This document shows, piece after piece, positions 20,450 to 31,282 of a stretch of 64,000 nt of DNA. The stretch is taken from contig WHVD01000001.1 of NCBI GenBank assembly GCA_015178975.1, forward strand, positions 2,294,001 to 2,358,000, read 5' to 3'. Under the pieces are notes generated by a model, which was not told the origin of the DNA, ran no database searches, and was given only the letters and a program-made list of their open reading frames with translations. Position 1 is the first letter of the stretch, and each line of letters opens with the position of its first letter. The translations under genes and the position numbers were made by a program. Source of the stretch: Hysterangium stoloniferum. Its lineage: Eukaryota > Basidiomycota > Agaricomycetes > Hysterangiales > Hysterangiaceae.

Positions 20450-23400
20450 TCTGAAAATTGGAAGAACCAAAATAGAAGTAATGACTCATCTGGAAATACA
20501 CCATCTCCCTCAGTTGCAAGTAGGGGAATGTTTACTTCCAGTACACGTAGACACGAAGGTTCTGACAATGGAGGAACTTGAGATCGAAGAGGCCTGGGAA
20601 CTTCAAAACGATGAATTACAAAATAGGTTGGAAGACATACCTATGATGTTTTCCGCGAATTTGACATGCGATATTATGAAATGGCATCAGCGTTTGGGGC
20701 ATTTGAGCACGAATGCTATTTGGAATCTAGTGTGACATTTTGCGACTGGAATGGACATTGAAGAAATTGAAGGCTTCGAAGGTGACTGCATTGCATGTAT
20801 TGAAGGTAAACAGTGCAGAAATCCATTTAAAACTGGATGTACCAGAGCGACAAAGTTGGGAGAATTACTCCATATGGATCTTGCCAGACCTATGGAAACG
20901 ATAAGTTTTGATAAAAAGCGTTATTTCATTATCGTTGTTGACGACTTTTCCCGTGCTGTATGGGTTGAAACACTAGCAAGCAAGCTGGAAGCGGTGTGCA
21001 AAATAAAGGAATATATAACTCAACTGGAGACGTTATTCAATACGAGGGTCCAAGGAGTTATGACAGATAATGGAACTGAGCTAATAAATTTGGAATTTAG
21101 AAGTTATCTGTTATCGAAAGGTATAGCTTTATTTACCTCAGTGCCATATACGCTGCAGCAAAATGGTGTTGCAGAAAGAGGTATATGCACCATTACTGAA
21201 GGGGCAAGAACAATGTTATATGTGACAAAAATAGCGGAAGGCGCATGAAACTTACTTTATGCATCAAAACTCCCTAAATTCTTGTGGTCTATCGCAGTCA
21301 AAATGATGGCATATTTGAGGAATCATAGTCCATCACGTGCAAACAATGGACATACACCTATTGAAAGGATAACGGGAGAGAAGCCGGATTTAGCACATTT
21401 GCAGATCTTTGGAAGTCCAGTTAGCATGGCAGTTCCTAAACAAAGATGTCAGAAGTGGGACTCATGTTCAAAGATGGGTTATATGGTTGGATATGAACCA
21501 TATTCATCTGGATATTTAGTGTGGTTCCCTGGAACGAGGAGGATCGAAAAGGTATGCGATGTGATATTCCATGAAGATGCGATGACATTGCCATCACCGG
21601 TGCCTTATGGAGATGAAGGTCAATTTAGGGATATAAATAGCGTACCTCCAATGCAACCCGAGAAAGAGCCTCAGCTTAGACTCACGATCCGTATCCCGCC
21701 TCATCCTTGACCTATCGAAGAAAAAGAGGAGACTACGATGAGAGAAGAGTCCCAATTAGTGTCAAGTGTACCTGACTATCCTCGTGGAATAACAAGATCT
21801 GGTAAAGTGTGGGAAGGAATTCGAAGTTTATTGTCAGTTGAAGAAAAAGAATTAGAAGATTCAAATGTACCGGTTGTTTTCTCGACATTGGGCAATCCGG
21901 CGATAGAGGAGGCATTGAATATGGCAGGAGATGAAGGATTAGCTTGGGAAGAAGCTAGGCAGGCGGAGTGGAAGAATATGGTAGAACATAATGTATTTGG
22001 CGCACCTGAAGAACCACTGCCAGGAACACGTGTTTTAAAAACTGGAACGGTGTGTCGTGGATTGTACAAGAATGGCGAACTAATAAAGAGGAAAGTACAA
22101 ATCGTCGTAAAAGGATTTAGTCAAATTCCTGGATTACATTTTAACGAAACATACGCACCAGTCATGAAGTGGGAAACGTTCCGAATTTTACTGGCACTGG
22201 GAGCAATAACAAATTCAGCAATACGTCAATTCGATGTTAAATCGGCATACTTACATGGGACGATGAAAGAAAAGGTTTGGGTTCAACAACTGGAGGGGTT
22301 TGAAGAACCCGGAAAGGAAAATTTAGCATTACCGTTATTGAAGGCTCTATATGGAACAAAACAGGGAGGCAATGAGTGGAGAAAAATGCTGTATGATTTT
22401 ATGGTTAAAGAACTCACCTGGTTCTGTTCTGATTTTGACAGTGCTACATTCTTCAAAATATGGGATGATGGAAGTTGGGCCGTAGTTGCATTTTGGGTGG
22501 ATGACGCAACTGCCGTAGGTGATGAAAAACGGCTCCTAGATCTCGAAAAGGCATTCCACGAATGATTTGGAATTTCGAGTGAAGGCGAAGCCCATTGGAT
22601 ATTAGGAACAAGTATCTGTCGAGATGCTGAATCGAAATCAGTATTCATATCGCAGAAAGAATATATTGAAAATATAGCAAAGAAGTTCAACGTACAAAAT
22701 TCCAAGCGAATTCGAATTCCCATATCACTTGGAATTGATTTCGCCTCTATTATTCATCCAGATACTGAAGAAGAACGAAATGAAGTCGAAAAATTGCCCT
22801 ATTGTGAACTTATCGGAAGTTTGATGTTTGCAGCTACAGTATCGTGTCCCGATATCACATATTCTGTTAACAAACTATCTCAATATTCATCAAATCCCAC
22901 GAGAATGCATTGGGACTTAGCTAAGCACATCCTGCAATATTTATATACGACTCGCGATTTCGAGCTTTGATTGGGAGGACAAGCACTTTGTCTGCATGGA
23001 TATTTGGATGCCGATTTCACAGGAGATCAAGAGGATAGACATTCAACAGGAGGATATGCGATTTGTTTAGGTTCAGGAATGGTATCTTGGTCTTCGAGGA
23101 AGCAATCAACAGTCGCCCTTTCATCCACCGAAGCGGAATATATTGCACTTTCAGAAGTGGCTTGCGAAATTATGTGGATGCATCATTTCCTCGAAGAACT
23201 TGATATAATATATGAGGAACCGATGGCAATTTTTGAAGATAATCAAGGCACTATCGCATTTGCTCAAAACCAATGCGCTTTGAGAAGGATGAAACACATT
23301 GAAGTGAAATACCACTTCATTCATCATTTGATTGAAAACGGCACTATTCAACTTATCTATTGATTGACTAAACAAATGACTGCAGATATATTGACGAAAC

Positions 23401-23471
23401 CACTCTCCTCACCCATTCACTACCATCACACAGGACGTTTAGGACTTATTTCTTCAAAACTCGAGGAGGAG
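20450..23471 (+). pseudogene. E1 Pol remnant (integrase, RT, RNase H; protease missing)
   Basis: Blocks appear in copia order. Integrase has WHQRLGHL (about 20683), CIACIEGK, LHMDLARP, VMTDNGTEL (about 21058) and QNGVAERGICTI (about 21160). Reverse transcriptase has VVKGFSQIPGLHF, FDVKSAYLHG (about 22233), YGTKQGGNEW and FWVDDATAVG (about 22492). RNase H has YLDADFTGDQ (about 23000), SSTEAEYIALSE and FEDNQGTIA. In-frame TGA stops lie at 20733, 21246, 21708, 22563, 22968 and 23361. No Asp-Thr/Ser-Gly protease motif exists; the place is taken by a 67-bp copy of gag sequence (20542-20608). A purine-rich tract ending GAGGAGGAG (23463-23471) abuts the 3' LTR. Confidence 0.85.
20542..20608 (+). repeat. 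67-bp exact copy of gag sequence inside pol
   Basis: Bases 20542-20608 equal 19752-19818 at every position. The copied piece encodes HVDTKVLTMEELEIEEAWEL of Gag and sits where protease should be. It looks like template switching during reverse transcription. Confidence 0.9.
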
Positions 23472-23608
23472 TATTAGGTATAACGAGTATTGCAGAAGTA
23501 AGCGCGCGTATGAAAAAGGTGAGACAAAATGTCTCGAAAAGACGCAATGTGTCATATGTTCAATCTCCTCTCAAATGTACTCTTATATACGTGTAGTATA
23601 GCTAGGGA
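23472..23608 (+). repeat. E1 3' LTR, left part
   Basis: Begins TATTAGGTATAACG like the 5' LTR and runs to AGGGA (23604-23608), where element E2 begins. The LTR continues at 29502. Confidence 0.9.
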
Positions 23609-23873
23609 TGTTGGGATAACACCGTAAAAACCTTATCATCACATGTAAGGCACATACACCGTCATCGTTCCCCATGTGGTATTTAAACTGCATAGTTACA
23701 ACATTTACACCTCAGTCCGTTACACACTAATACGAGACTGAGGTGAGTGTTGCTCTGCATAGTATCTCTTTTACCTTTATATTAATTGTATATATCAGAT
23801 ACATATAGGTATATACATAAGTCCGTTACACACTAATATGAGACTGAGATACATATAGAGTTACCTTTCAACA
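23609..23873 (+). repeat. E2 5' LTR, 265 bp
   Basis: A TATTTAAA box (about 23681) lies 30 nt before the hairpin segment that ends GACTGAG at 23742. The spacer GTGAGT...TATCAG is 56 bp (23743-23798) and is followed by the tail ATACATATAG. The hairpin (to 23848) and tail (23849-23858) recur joined, with one mismatch in the hairpin. Confidence 0.9.
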
Positions 23874-23886
23874 GGTTATGGGCCCC
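23874..23886 (+). promoter_or_regulatory. Primer-binding site of E2
   Basis: GGTTATGGGCCCC directly after the LTR, the same half-tRNA initiator-Met type site as in the other copia elements here. Confidence 0.8.
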
Positions 23887-23947
23887 GACTCGTCTATATA
23901 GACTACTTATACACTTGTGATGAGTTAGACCGTAACTCTTTTTTATA

Positions 23948-26900
23948 ATGGCCACCCCTGCAACAGCCTCTGCGGATGAGCTTGCACCCTCAATTACCGC
24001 ACTTTGCACCAATCTCACTTACTCTGGCCCTAAACTAGATAAACTTCAATCTAACTATCAAGCATGGCTTTGGGCCGCCACTCTATTCTTAACCTTAACT
24101 GGTTTCTATGGCTATGCCAAGGGCACAATCACTCAACCTGGTCCAGAGCACCCCCATGCCTGAGCCAACTGGGACAGCAATAACTCTCTCACAGCTACTC
24201 TCATTGCCTCCACCATTTAATCGACTGAATGGGAATATATTGACTTGGATCTTGGCGCGAAATCCTGCTGGGATACCCTTCTAGCCCACCACAAAAGCGA
24301 GGGACCCATTCGTCAGGTTCAACTGCTCCAAACAGCCCTTCTCGGCCAATTCGCCCGTGGTACTCCATTGCCTACAACAGCCGAAGCAATCTGTGCCTCC
24401 GTTGACCGTGCGGATGACATGGGTGATATCTCACGGGACCTCTTCAAATGCATTGCCTTACTAAACACCTTGGGCACCGATTTTCAACACCTGCATTCTA
24501 TCATTACCCGTGACATATCCCCGTCCACTACAACAAAACCCTTCACTTCCGCACAACTCCGTTCTTACTTGGACAGTGAGCAGGCATTGATGACCTCTGA
24601 TACCACTAAACATTCCACCACTGCTAACTCCATCGCTTTGACCGCATCCAAGTCTGACAGTCCACCTGTCTGCTCTAATTGTAAGAGACACCACCACACT
24701 GTCGAATATTGTGTGGCACCCAGTGGTGGAATGGCTGGCAGAAGCATTGAGGAAACCAAACTCGCCAGGCTCTGCGATCGGGGGGTTGCACAGCCAAAAC
24801 CTTTCCCCTCCACTCCTAACCCCGTCCCCGTCTCAAAAATCCCTATCCATGTGAAGGGCACTGATGGTCGCACGTACATTGCCCAAATGAATCCTTCCGA
24901 CTTATCCGTTTTGCATACTACTGCCCTGGATTTTGCTGGGATCGTGGCCCCTCCATCGCACACTATCCCCTCGCCCCCACTTATGCTGGATACTGTTGAG
25001 TACGATGGCTGGATTGTCCTTGAGGAGGAGCTGCAAACTACTGTGGATTGGAACAAGCACAGTCAACTATCTCTCACTGTCCTGAGCGCCTCTACTGTCC
25101 AACCATTATCACAAACAAACCAAACTCCATTATATACAGAGACTAACCCCTTTTGGTTGGATAGCGGTGCAACTATACACATATCACCTGATCAAACCGA
25201 CTTCATCACCTTAAGAGCCGTCACACCTCGTTCTGTAAGAGGTTTAGGAGGATCATCTATATGGGCCATTGGAATAGGCAATATCAAAATACATCTAGGC
25301 CGAGGATCCCACATCCTTCTTCAGGACGTGCTTTACATTCCTGAAGCAGTCGTATGCTTAATCTCGGTTCAATGCCTCACTCGCAACTCCAACGTTATCA
25401 CACATTTTGATCACAACTCTTGTTGGCTCAGTATCAAGTCATCTAACTCCATCGTTGCCCGTGGCTCCTTACTACCACACAAAAACCTTTACTCATTGAT
25501 GCTACAATCTGCACAAGTGGAACATGCTCTCATCATGCAAAATCTACCCACTCTCGAGACTTGGCACCACCGCCTTGGGCATGCTAACTACAAATCTGTC
25601 ACTGACATGCTCAACAATGGCCTGATCAAAGGTGCATGACCAGCCTCAACTACTGCCTCCCCAAATGTGACTCATGTATCATTGGAAAACAGACAAAGTC
25701 TCCTGTTCCAAAAATACGTGAGGAGGGGTTAGGGCATAGGGGGACCAGGAGGCTTGAAAAAGTCTGGATAGATCTGTCTGGACCACACGCTGTAACATCA
25801 CAAATTGGAAATAATTATATTATGAATATAGTTGACAATTTTACAAGCTATGTATGGACCATCCCTTTGAAACACAAAAGTGACGCCTTCCCTAACCTTC
25901 AAACATGGGAACGGGCTCAGGAAGTCGAGACAGGCCTCAAGGTTGGGGTATACCTCACTGATAATGGAGAACTCAAGAGTCATGAAATGTCAAACTGGTT
26001 AGCATTAAGGGGAACAGAACAGCAGTTTACTGCACCCTATACATCGGCGCACATTGGGCGTGTTGAGTGAATGCATCGGACACTTATGGGAAAAGCGAGA
26101 TCAATGCGTATCTACGCTGGTCTACCTGCTTACTTATGGGATGAATTATACCTCACTGCAGCCCATCTTCATGTGAAAACTACCACTACTACCCTTCAAA
26201 ATAAGACCCCATGGGAACTTTGGTATGGATGTCCCCCTGACTACTCTTACATGAAAGAGATCAGATGTCGTGCTTTCGTCCTCATTCAAAACAAAACAAA
26301 CCCAAAAATATTTGAATGCTCTATTGAATGCATACTAGTTGGGTATGATGCGAAATCAAAATCATATAGATGCTATGGTACAGTGACCCACCAAATCTAT
26401 AGTTCTTATCACGTTCGTTTCCTAGACAGTCATGATGGCCACTCTAAATCACCTTCATCTAGGACTGACGCTCCCCTTACCACGTCTCCATTCCCACTAT
26501 CTTCTGGGTCTACTGCCGTCAGCTCTTCCATTGATGCCTACGATGAACCCCCGCCACTCCCTATCATTTCAGAAGTGCCAGATGCATTACCTCCCCCCAA
26601 TGAGCAACCTCTTCGCCGCTCCACTCGTACGACGGCTGGTATTCCTCCGGGGTCCAATAGACTCCAGCAGTCTATTCAGGCATCAAAGGATAGTGCTGAA
26701 CGTCTGCACCTTGAAAAATTAGTGCATTCGCAAGCTATCATTAACTTACCCGAACCATCCTCATCTCCTGACCTGGAGCAAATACAAGATGCTCTTTTAT
26801 CCCTAAACTCAGGATATGACTCCCCTAGCTTCAATCTCGCTTTAGCAGCCATCTCCGATGGCATTGGGATCGATCCACTCACTTGCAATGATGAGCCCAA

Positions 26901-29192
26901 AAATTGGGAGGAGGTGTTATGCTCAGGGGACGCAGAGCGGTGGAGGGCTGGTTTCCAAGATGAACTTGATTCCCTCAAAGCGATGGGAGTCTATAAATTA
27001 GTCCCTAGGTCGGAAGTCCCTCAAGGGTGCAAAATCACAAAGGGCCGCCCCATTTTCCACATAAAAAGGGATGAACATGGCAATGCTGTCTACTGGAAAG
27101 TCAGGCTTGTCTTTAAGGGTTTCGAGCAAATATATGGAAAGGATTATCATCAAACTACCTCACCTACTGCACACATGGAGTCCTGGCGCATCCTCCTCCA
27201 CATCGCTGCCACTCTTGGATGGGATGCCCAACAAATTGACATTAAGACCGCTTTTCTTTACGGTCTATTCCCAGATGATGAGATTCAGTTTATGGAACAA
27301 CCTGAAGGTTTTGCTGAGCCTGGGAAATGTGATTATGTCTGGATGATCTTACGTGGTCTATATGGCATGAAGCAGAGTGGATGTATCTGGAATCAAACTA
27401 TGAATGAGCAAATGCTCACCTGGGGCTTTACCCGGCTTCCATGTGAACCTTGTCTCTATTATCACCAAACACCGACTGGCATTATTATTGTAGCCATCCA
27501 TGTTGACGACTTCTTGTCCATCGCCAGCAATGCTGCTGAGAAAGAATCTTTCAAGACTCAGATGCATGCCGTGTGGACTATCTCTGAGTTGGGTTCTGTC
27601 CGTTTTGTCGTTGGTGTAGCTGTTGAATTGGACCGACACAACCATCTCGCCCTTCTTTCCCAATCAGCTCTGATTGACAAAATCATCTGCCAATTTGGTC
27701 AGACCCATGCTTCTATCGTCTCCACCCCGATGGACCACAACCTCAAGCTTCGTCAGACCGATCGCACATCTCTCTCCCAACCTATCCTGGTGTTACGACC
27801 GTGTCGCAACCCTATCGGCCCCGAGGTTATCGCCACTTGTCAACGTTTCAAGTCATCCTCTCGGAAACCATCGGCACCGAAGCTGACGAATGTTTCGCGA
27901 AGATCAAACTCCATTTACGCCCACATCAAAATAACTCGTATTGTCTGGTCAAACTTTGATACGTCCCCTTTTATTATGTTGATCCGCTCAATCTTATGTT
28001 TCGCATATGTCTATCTATATTTGTAGTCCTTGAACCATTTCCTTTTATCGTAATCCCGCTCTCGGTTATCATCGGCCTCCGAACTAATCATAAACTTCCC
28101 GTTCCTAGTCAAGCTTATTGTTAATACCGTGTTCCGCCCTTCTCCCCATTAGTACTTTCTAGACGCCTGTTACTTGTATATGAACTCGCTGTAATTGTAG
28201 TTACTAGGCAATCAGAATATCGACTCAGAATACCCTCATACGTCTGTAGCAGTCTCATACTAGAAGAATCCCCCTTCCGCCTTTGCGTGCGCTCGCCCAC
28301 TCTCGGCCCCGACCCCTTGGCCCGACACTTGACTTGTCCTTCGATTCCGATCGGTATCACGCCGAAAGGTACTCATTAGGACTAGTCTTCGCCTGCCCGA
28401 AATTTAAGGACATCCTACGGATATTTGCGAGGGCGCAGCACATAAGCTGAAGCCAAGTCCTTCCGATCGGCCCCCGTCGGCCACCGACATTAGTCAGTTT
28501 CTAGTTCTTAACACCTGGATGCCATCCTTAAACTACCCTACTGGTCCCTTGTTGGCTGCTTACTCTGTCTTGCTATTTCCACACGCCCAGACATTTCATA
28601 TGCCGTTCAACAACTGTCTCAATACCTTGACAGCTACTCGAGTCCCCACTGGACTGCTGCCATTCGAGTTGTCCGATACTTAAAAGGCACTCGTGATCTC
28701 CAACTATGCCTTGGGGGGTCCAACACCCTTTCTTTGATTGGGTATACTGACTCTGATTGGGCCAATTGTTTGGATACCCATCGCAGCGTCAGTGGCTATG
28801 CCTTCACCCTTGGCTCTGGTATTATTTGGACATCAAAAAAGCAAAAAACGGTTGCTGCATCATCATGTGAAGCTGAATATGTAGCCACCTTTGAGTCTGT
28901 TAAGGAGGGCACCTGGCTCCGTAGCCTTTTCCGCAGTATTTCCATGCTTCCCCCCTCCCAAACCACCATATTATGTGACAATAATGCTGCCACTGCCCTC
29001 TCCGAGGATCCCCTCCTTCACTCCCAGGTCAAACATATTGACATTAAGTTCCATTTCCTCCAGGACCGTGTCCAGGCTGGGGACTTTCACCTTCGCTATA
29101 TCCATACGAAGGACAATTTAGCTGATATCTTCACGAAGGCCTTAGAACCGTCTCAATTTATCAAACTACGAGGTTTTCTGGGTCTCAAATAG
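23948..29192 (+). pseudogene. E2 Gag-Pol remnant
   Basis: The reading order equals that of E3. Gag starts MATPATASADELAPSIT. The zinc knuckle is CSNCKRHHHTVEYC (about 24673). The protease motif is FWLDSGATIHIS (about 25150). The integrase has WHHRLGHAN and CDSCIIGKQ, LTDNGEL (about 25957) and then a TGA at 26068 in place of the Arg in E3. The reverse transcriptase has IDIKTAFLYG and IHVDDFLSI (about 27500). RNase H ends with DNLADIFTKAL and LGLK-stop. There are stops at 24161 (TGA) and 24218 (TAA) and a frameshift near 25636, and the solo LTR interrupts it after 27790. It is not functional. Confidence 0.9.
27791..28513. mobile_element. Solo LTR, 723 bp, inside E2
   Basis: Starts TGTTACGACC and ends TTCTTAACA, with TGTTA/TAACA as terminal inverted repeat, flanked by CCTGG on both sides (27786-27790 and 28514-28518). 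Removing it and one CCTGG restores a continuous reverse transcriptase/RNase H reading frame, which confirms the boundaries. It lacks the hairpin architecture of the copia LTRs. The length and ends suggest a gypsy-type LTR, but the family is not identified. It holds no supported gene. Confidence 0.9.
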
Positions 29193-29231
29193 TTGGACTT
29201 CCCAAGGAGGAGTTTCAACGGTGAGGAGGAG

Positions 29232-29496
29232 TGTTGGGATAACACCGTAAAAACCTTATCATCACATGTAAGGCACATACACGGTCATCGTTCCCCGTGT
29301 GGTATTTAAACTGCGTAGTTACAACATTTACACCTCAGTCCATTACACACTAATACGAGACTGAGGTGAGTGTTGCTCTGCGTAGTATCTCTTTTACCTT
29401 TATATTAATTGTATATATCAGATACATATAGGTATATACATAAGTCCGTTACACACTAATACGAGACTGAGATACATATAGAGTTACCTTTCAACA
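29232..29496 (+). repeat. E2 3' LTR, 265 bp
   Basis: Same length, ends and internal hairpin-spacer-tail layout as the 5' LTR, preceded by a purine-rich GAGGAGGAG tract. A handful of substitutions separate the two LTRs. Confidence 0.92.
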
Positions 29497-29501
29497 AGGG
29501 A

Positions 29502-29653
29502 ATCTCTCAGCGAACGTTTATTCGCTGAGAGTAAGTGATATGTGTATTGCCTTCTCACGAAACAAAACTTAGCTATGTATATAGTACTTAAACGTCTTTA
29601 GGTATTGTATAATACAGCGAACGTTTATTCGCTGAGATACTTAAACGTCTTTA
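29502..29653 (+). repeat. E1 3' LTR, right part
   Basis: Continues the E1 LTR after the duplicated AGGGA. Its last 39 bases equal hairpin plus tail with the GTAAGT...TAG spacer removed, without a mismatch. It ends GTCTTTA at 29653, followed by the E1 target duplicate CTTTC. Confidence 0.9.
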
Positions 29654-30546
29654 CTTTCAGTCTTCGCTTCACAAAGTGTGACACTCCACCGCAAGGTGTC
29701 CCCATGATTTCCTGCCTTTTCATAGTCATAATCATTGTGGTTCGCGACCGATAAGGTGCGTAACAGTTGCAAGTCCCTTCGATCGATCAAATACTGCCTC
29801 ATTATGATAAACCCACGGACATGATCTTTGAGATGACAGAACGGGCGTACGCGTTCACTAATATCACTTCTTCCTCCGCCCGTGACCGATGAAAACGAAT
29901 TAAGGATGATATCGTCCATTCTGGTATCATCGACGGCTACGAGTTGAGCAACGGCTAATGAAGTACCCAGCGAAAAATACATCTAAGAGCCAATATGTAT
30001 AATAAACGACTCTGAGTGTCACTTTCAGCACGCACCATTGCCTCTTTCTCCGCTTCTTCCAATCGCCTTTCCAGTTTGGTGATAGACCTATCTCGTTGTC
30101 GCATCCAAGACACGACGTGTGCTTTCAGACCTTTTCTTGGTTTGTATGACCTTGCAAGCGCAAGAACATCCTCGAGTGCACTGAAAACAATCGATTTATT
30201 TGTCAGGTACGGTTACACAGCGAGTTTCAAGTTCACACTTCTGATAATCGTCCAATATAGTTTTGAAATTGTCCGGGATATTCTCCCACTTCCCCCTCAG
30301 CTGATCGTGGAAGGCAACGAAGCGACGTCCAGTGGTCTGGACAAGGTTATTCAATCTCTCGTTTTGCTCCCCGCTTGCCTAGTGATTGTGAATCATGATC
30401 CACATCAGCTCTTAAACTGATGTTGATGCAGACGGCCTACCTTTATAACGTTCATAATCTCCAAAAAGAAGGGTCGCTGCACTCTTTAACCCAGGCAATG
30501 GAACGGCATCGCCAGCGACTTTGATAACAATGGCTGCAATATCCAT
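29654..30546 (-). pseudogene. Family G copy 2, 5' half
   Basis: This is the N-terminal half of the G gene split by E1. The ATG is at 30546-30544 (MDIAAIVIKVAGDAVPLPGL). The next exon contains a shortened LRGKWENIP-type helix region, followed by the coiled-coil exon (KLERRLEEAEKEAMVRAES) and the exon LAVAQLVAVDDTRMDDII. It ends at the VLVK-coding exon, which is cut by E1 at CTTTC (29654-29658). The end of exon 2 reads ETRC before GTAACC, where the copies at 33449-36038 and 48880-50918 have a TGA. So this copy might once have been functional before the insertion. Confidence 0.62.
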
Positions 30547-30559
30547 GAGCGATGGTCGA

Positions 30560-31280
30560 TGATCTTAGTAGAAAACTGCTCTTTAGCACGTCGAGGCGCT
30601 GTATTTGCTATTAGCTGTGCCCTGAGAATAGAGCGCCAGTTCGGTAGGGGAAATGCAGTGTTCATCTCAACAGCGATACTTATATTCAAAGGCCGTAATC
30701 ACGATGTGGACTTTGTCTGTAGTGGAATTCCTGGAATACAAGGGATTAGATAGGCCATTCGTCATTAAAAGAAAAGCCGCACAATCTTATGCATGGTTTA
30801 CCGAAATGGTTTCTCGAGAAGGGTAAACGGTACCATGAACATAGGGTATTGTAGCGATAGGTCAGTTTTGCCTTGGTTATTCCCGTGATCAGTTGTCTCG
30901 CCTTGTCCTTTGCCAATTGGAGCTAGTATTGTGGCTTTCTGGTAACACTTAAGACATGGATGAGATGGAACTTGTGATATTTTGTAACCCTTTCAATACT
31001 GGATCCGGCTTGGATTCAAGTTTCTCTGTTAAATCTCCCACGGCTACAATACGACTACCGGGTTTCAGAGAGCAGGCTCGGCTCACTGGTATTAGGTACA
31101 CTTTCAGTTCAGTCACTATATCTTTTACACAATTGGAGTGGTGCAATTTGGTGAGCCAGTGGTGGCTTCCGTGTATCTAACACAAATTCTAAGCCTGTAT
31201 CCATCAAATTTCATGCCTGAAATTCGGCATCCAAATCTTTGACCAATAAATATTTTAAGAACAAGTTACTACTCAACGAA
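30560..31280. repeat. H repeat copy between G and U
   Basis: Upstream segment of the G copy, joined directly to a truncated U copy at about 31283. A minus-strand frame of 65 codons (30949-31146, KPGSRIVAVGDLTEKLESKP) is present, but I do not recognise it and it is not intact in the other H copies. Confidence 0.4.
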
Positions 31281-31282
31281 GG

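Larger units (their letters stand above)
23609..29496 (+). mobile_element. Copia element E2, nested in the 3' LTR of E1
   Basis: E2 is bounded by 265-bp LTRs with TGTTG...CAACA ends and the target duplication AGGGA (23604-23608 and 29497-29501). The uninterrupted site GCTAGGGAATCTC is seen in the E1 5' LTR at 19356-19368. The coding region is homologous to E3 on the other side of the window. The two LTRs are very similar by eye, so E2 is younger than E1. A 723-bp solo LTR (27791-28513) interrupts its reverse transcriptase/RNase H region. Confidence 0.93.
19227..29653 (+). mobile_element. Copia element E1 with nested E2 and solo LTR
   Basis: E1 is a Ty1/copia LTR retrotransposon inserted in a G gene with the target duplication CTTTC (19222-19226 and 29654-29658). 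Its LTR starts TATTAGG and ends GTCTTTA, which is not the usual TG...CA. Gag (19583-20449) and pol (to about 23400) are of the copia type (integrase before reverse transcriptase). Its 3' LTR starts at 23472 and is split at 23608 by element E2; the rest resumes at 29502. LTR copies differ at many sites and pol has several stops, so E1 is an old, dead copy. Confidence 0.92.

Noticed and set aside
21776..22069. Antisense frames across retrotransposon pol genes (also 54151-54477 and 42464-43061)
   Set aside because: They mirror the coding strand, have no domain and are not conserved between related elements.
20447..23363. In-frame TGA codons of E1 as selenocysteine or an altered genetic code
   Set aside because: The other reading frames in the window (E3, the small secreted protein) use normal stops, and the TGA sites sit where Arg is expected, so CpG decay explains them better.
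30949..31146. A 65-codon minus-strand gene (KPGSRIVAVGDLTEKLESKP)
   Set aside because: It looks protein-like but is not intact in the other H repeats, and nothing supports a start or promoter.
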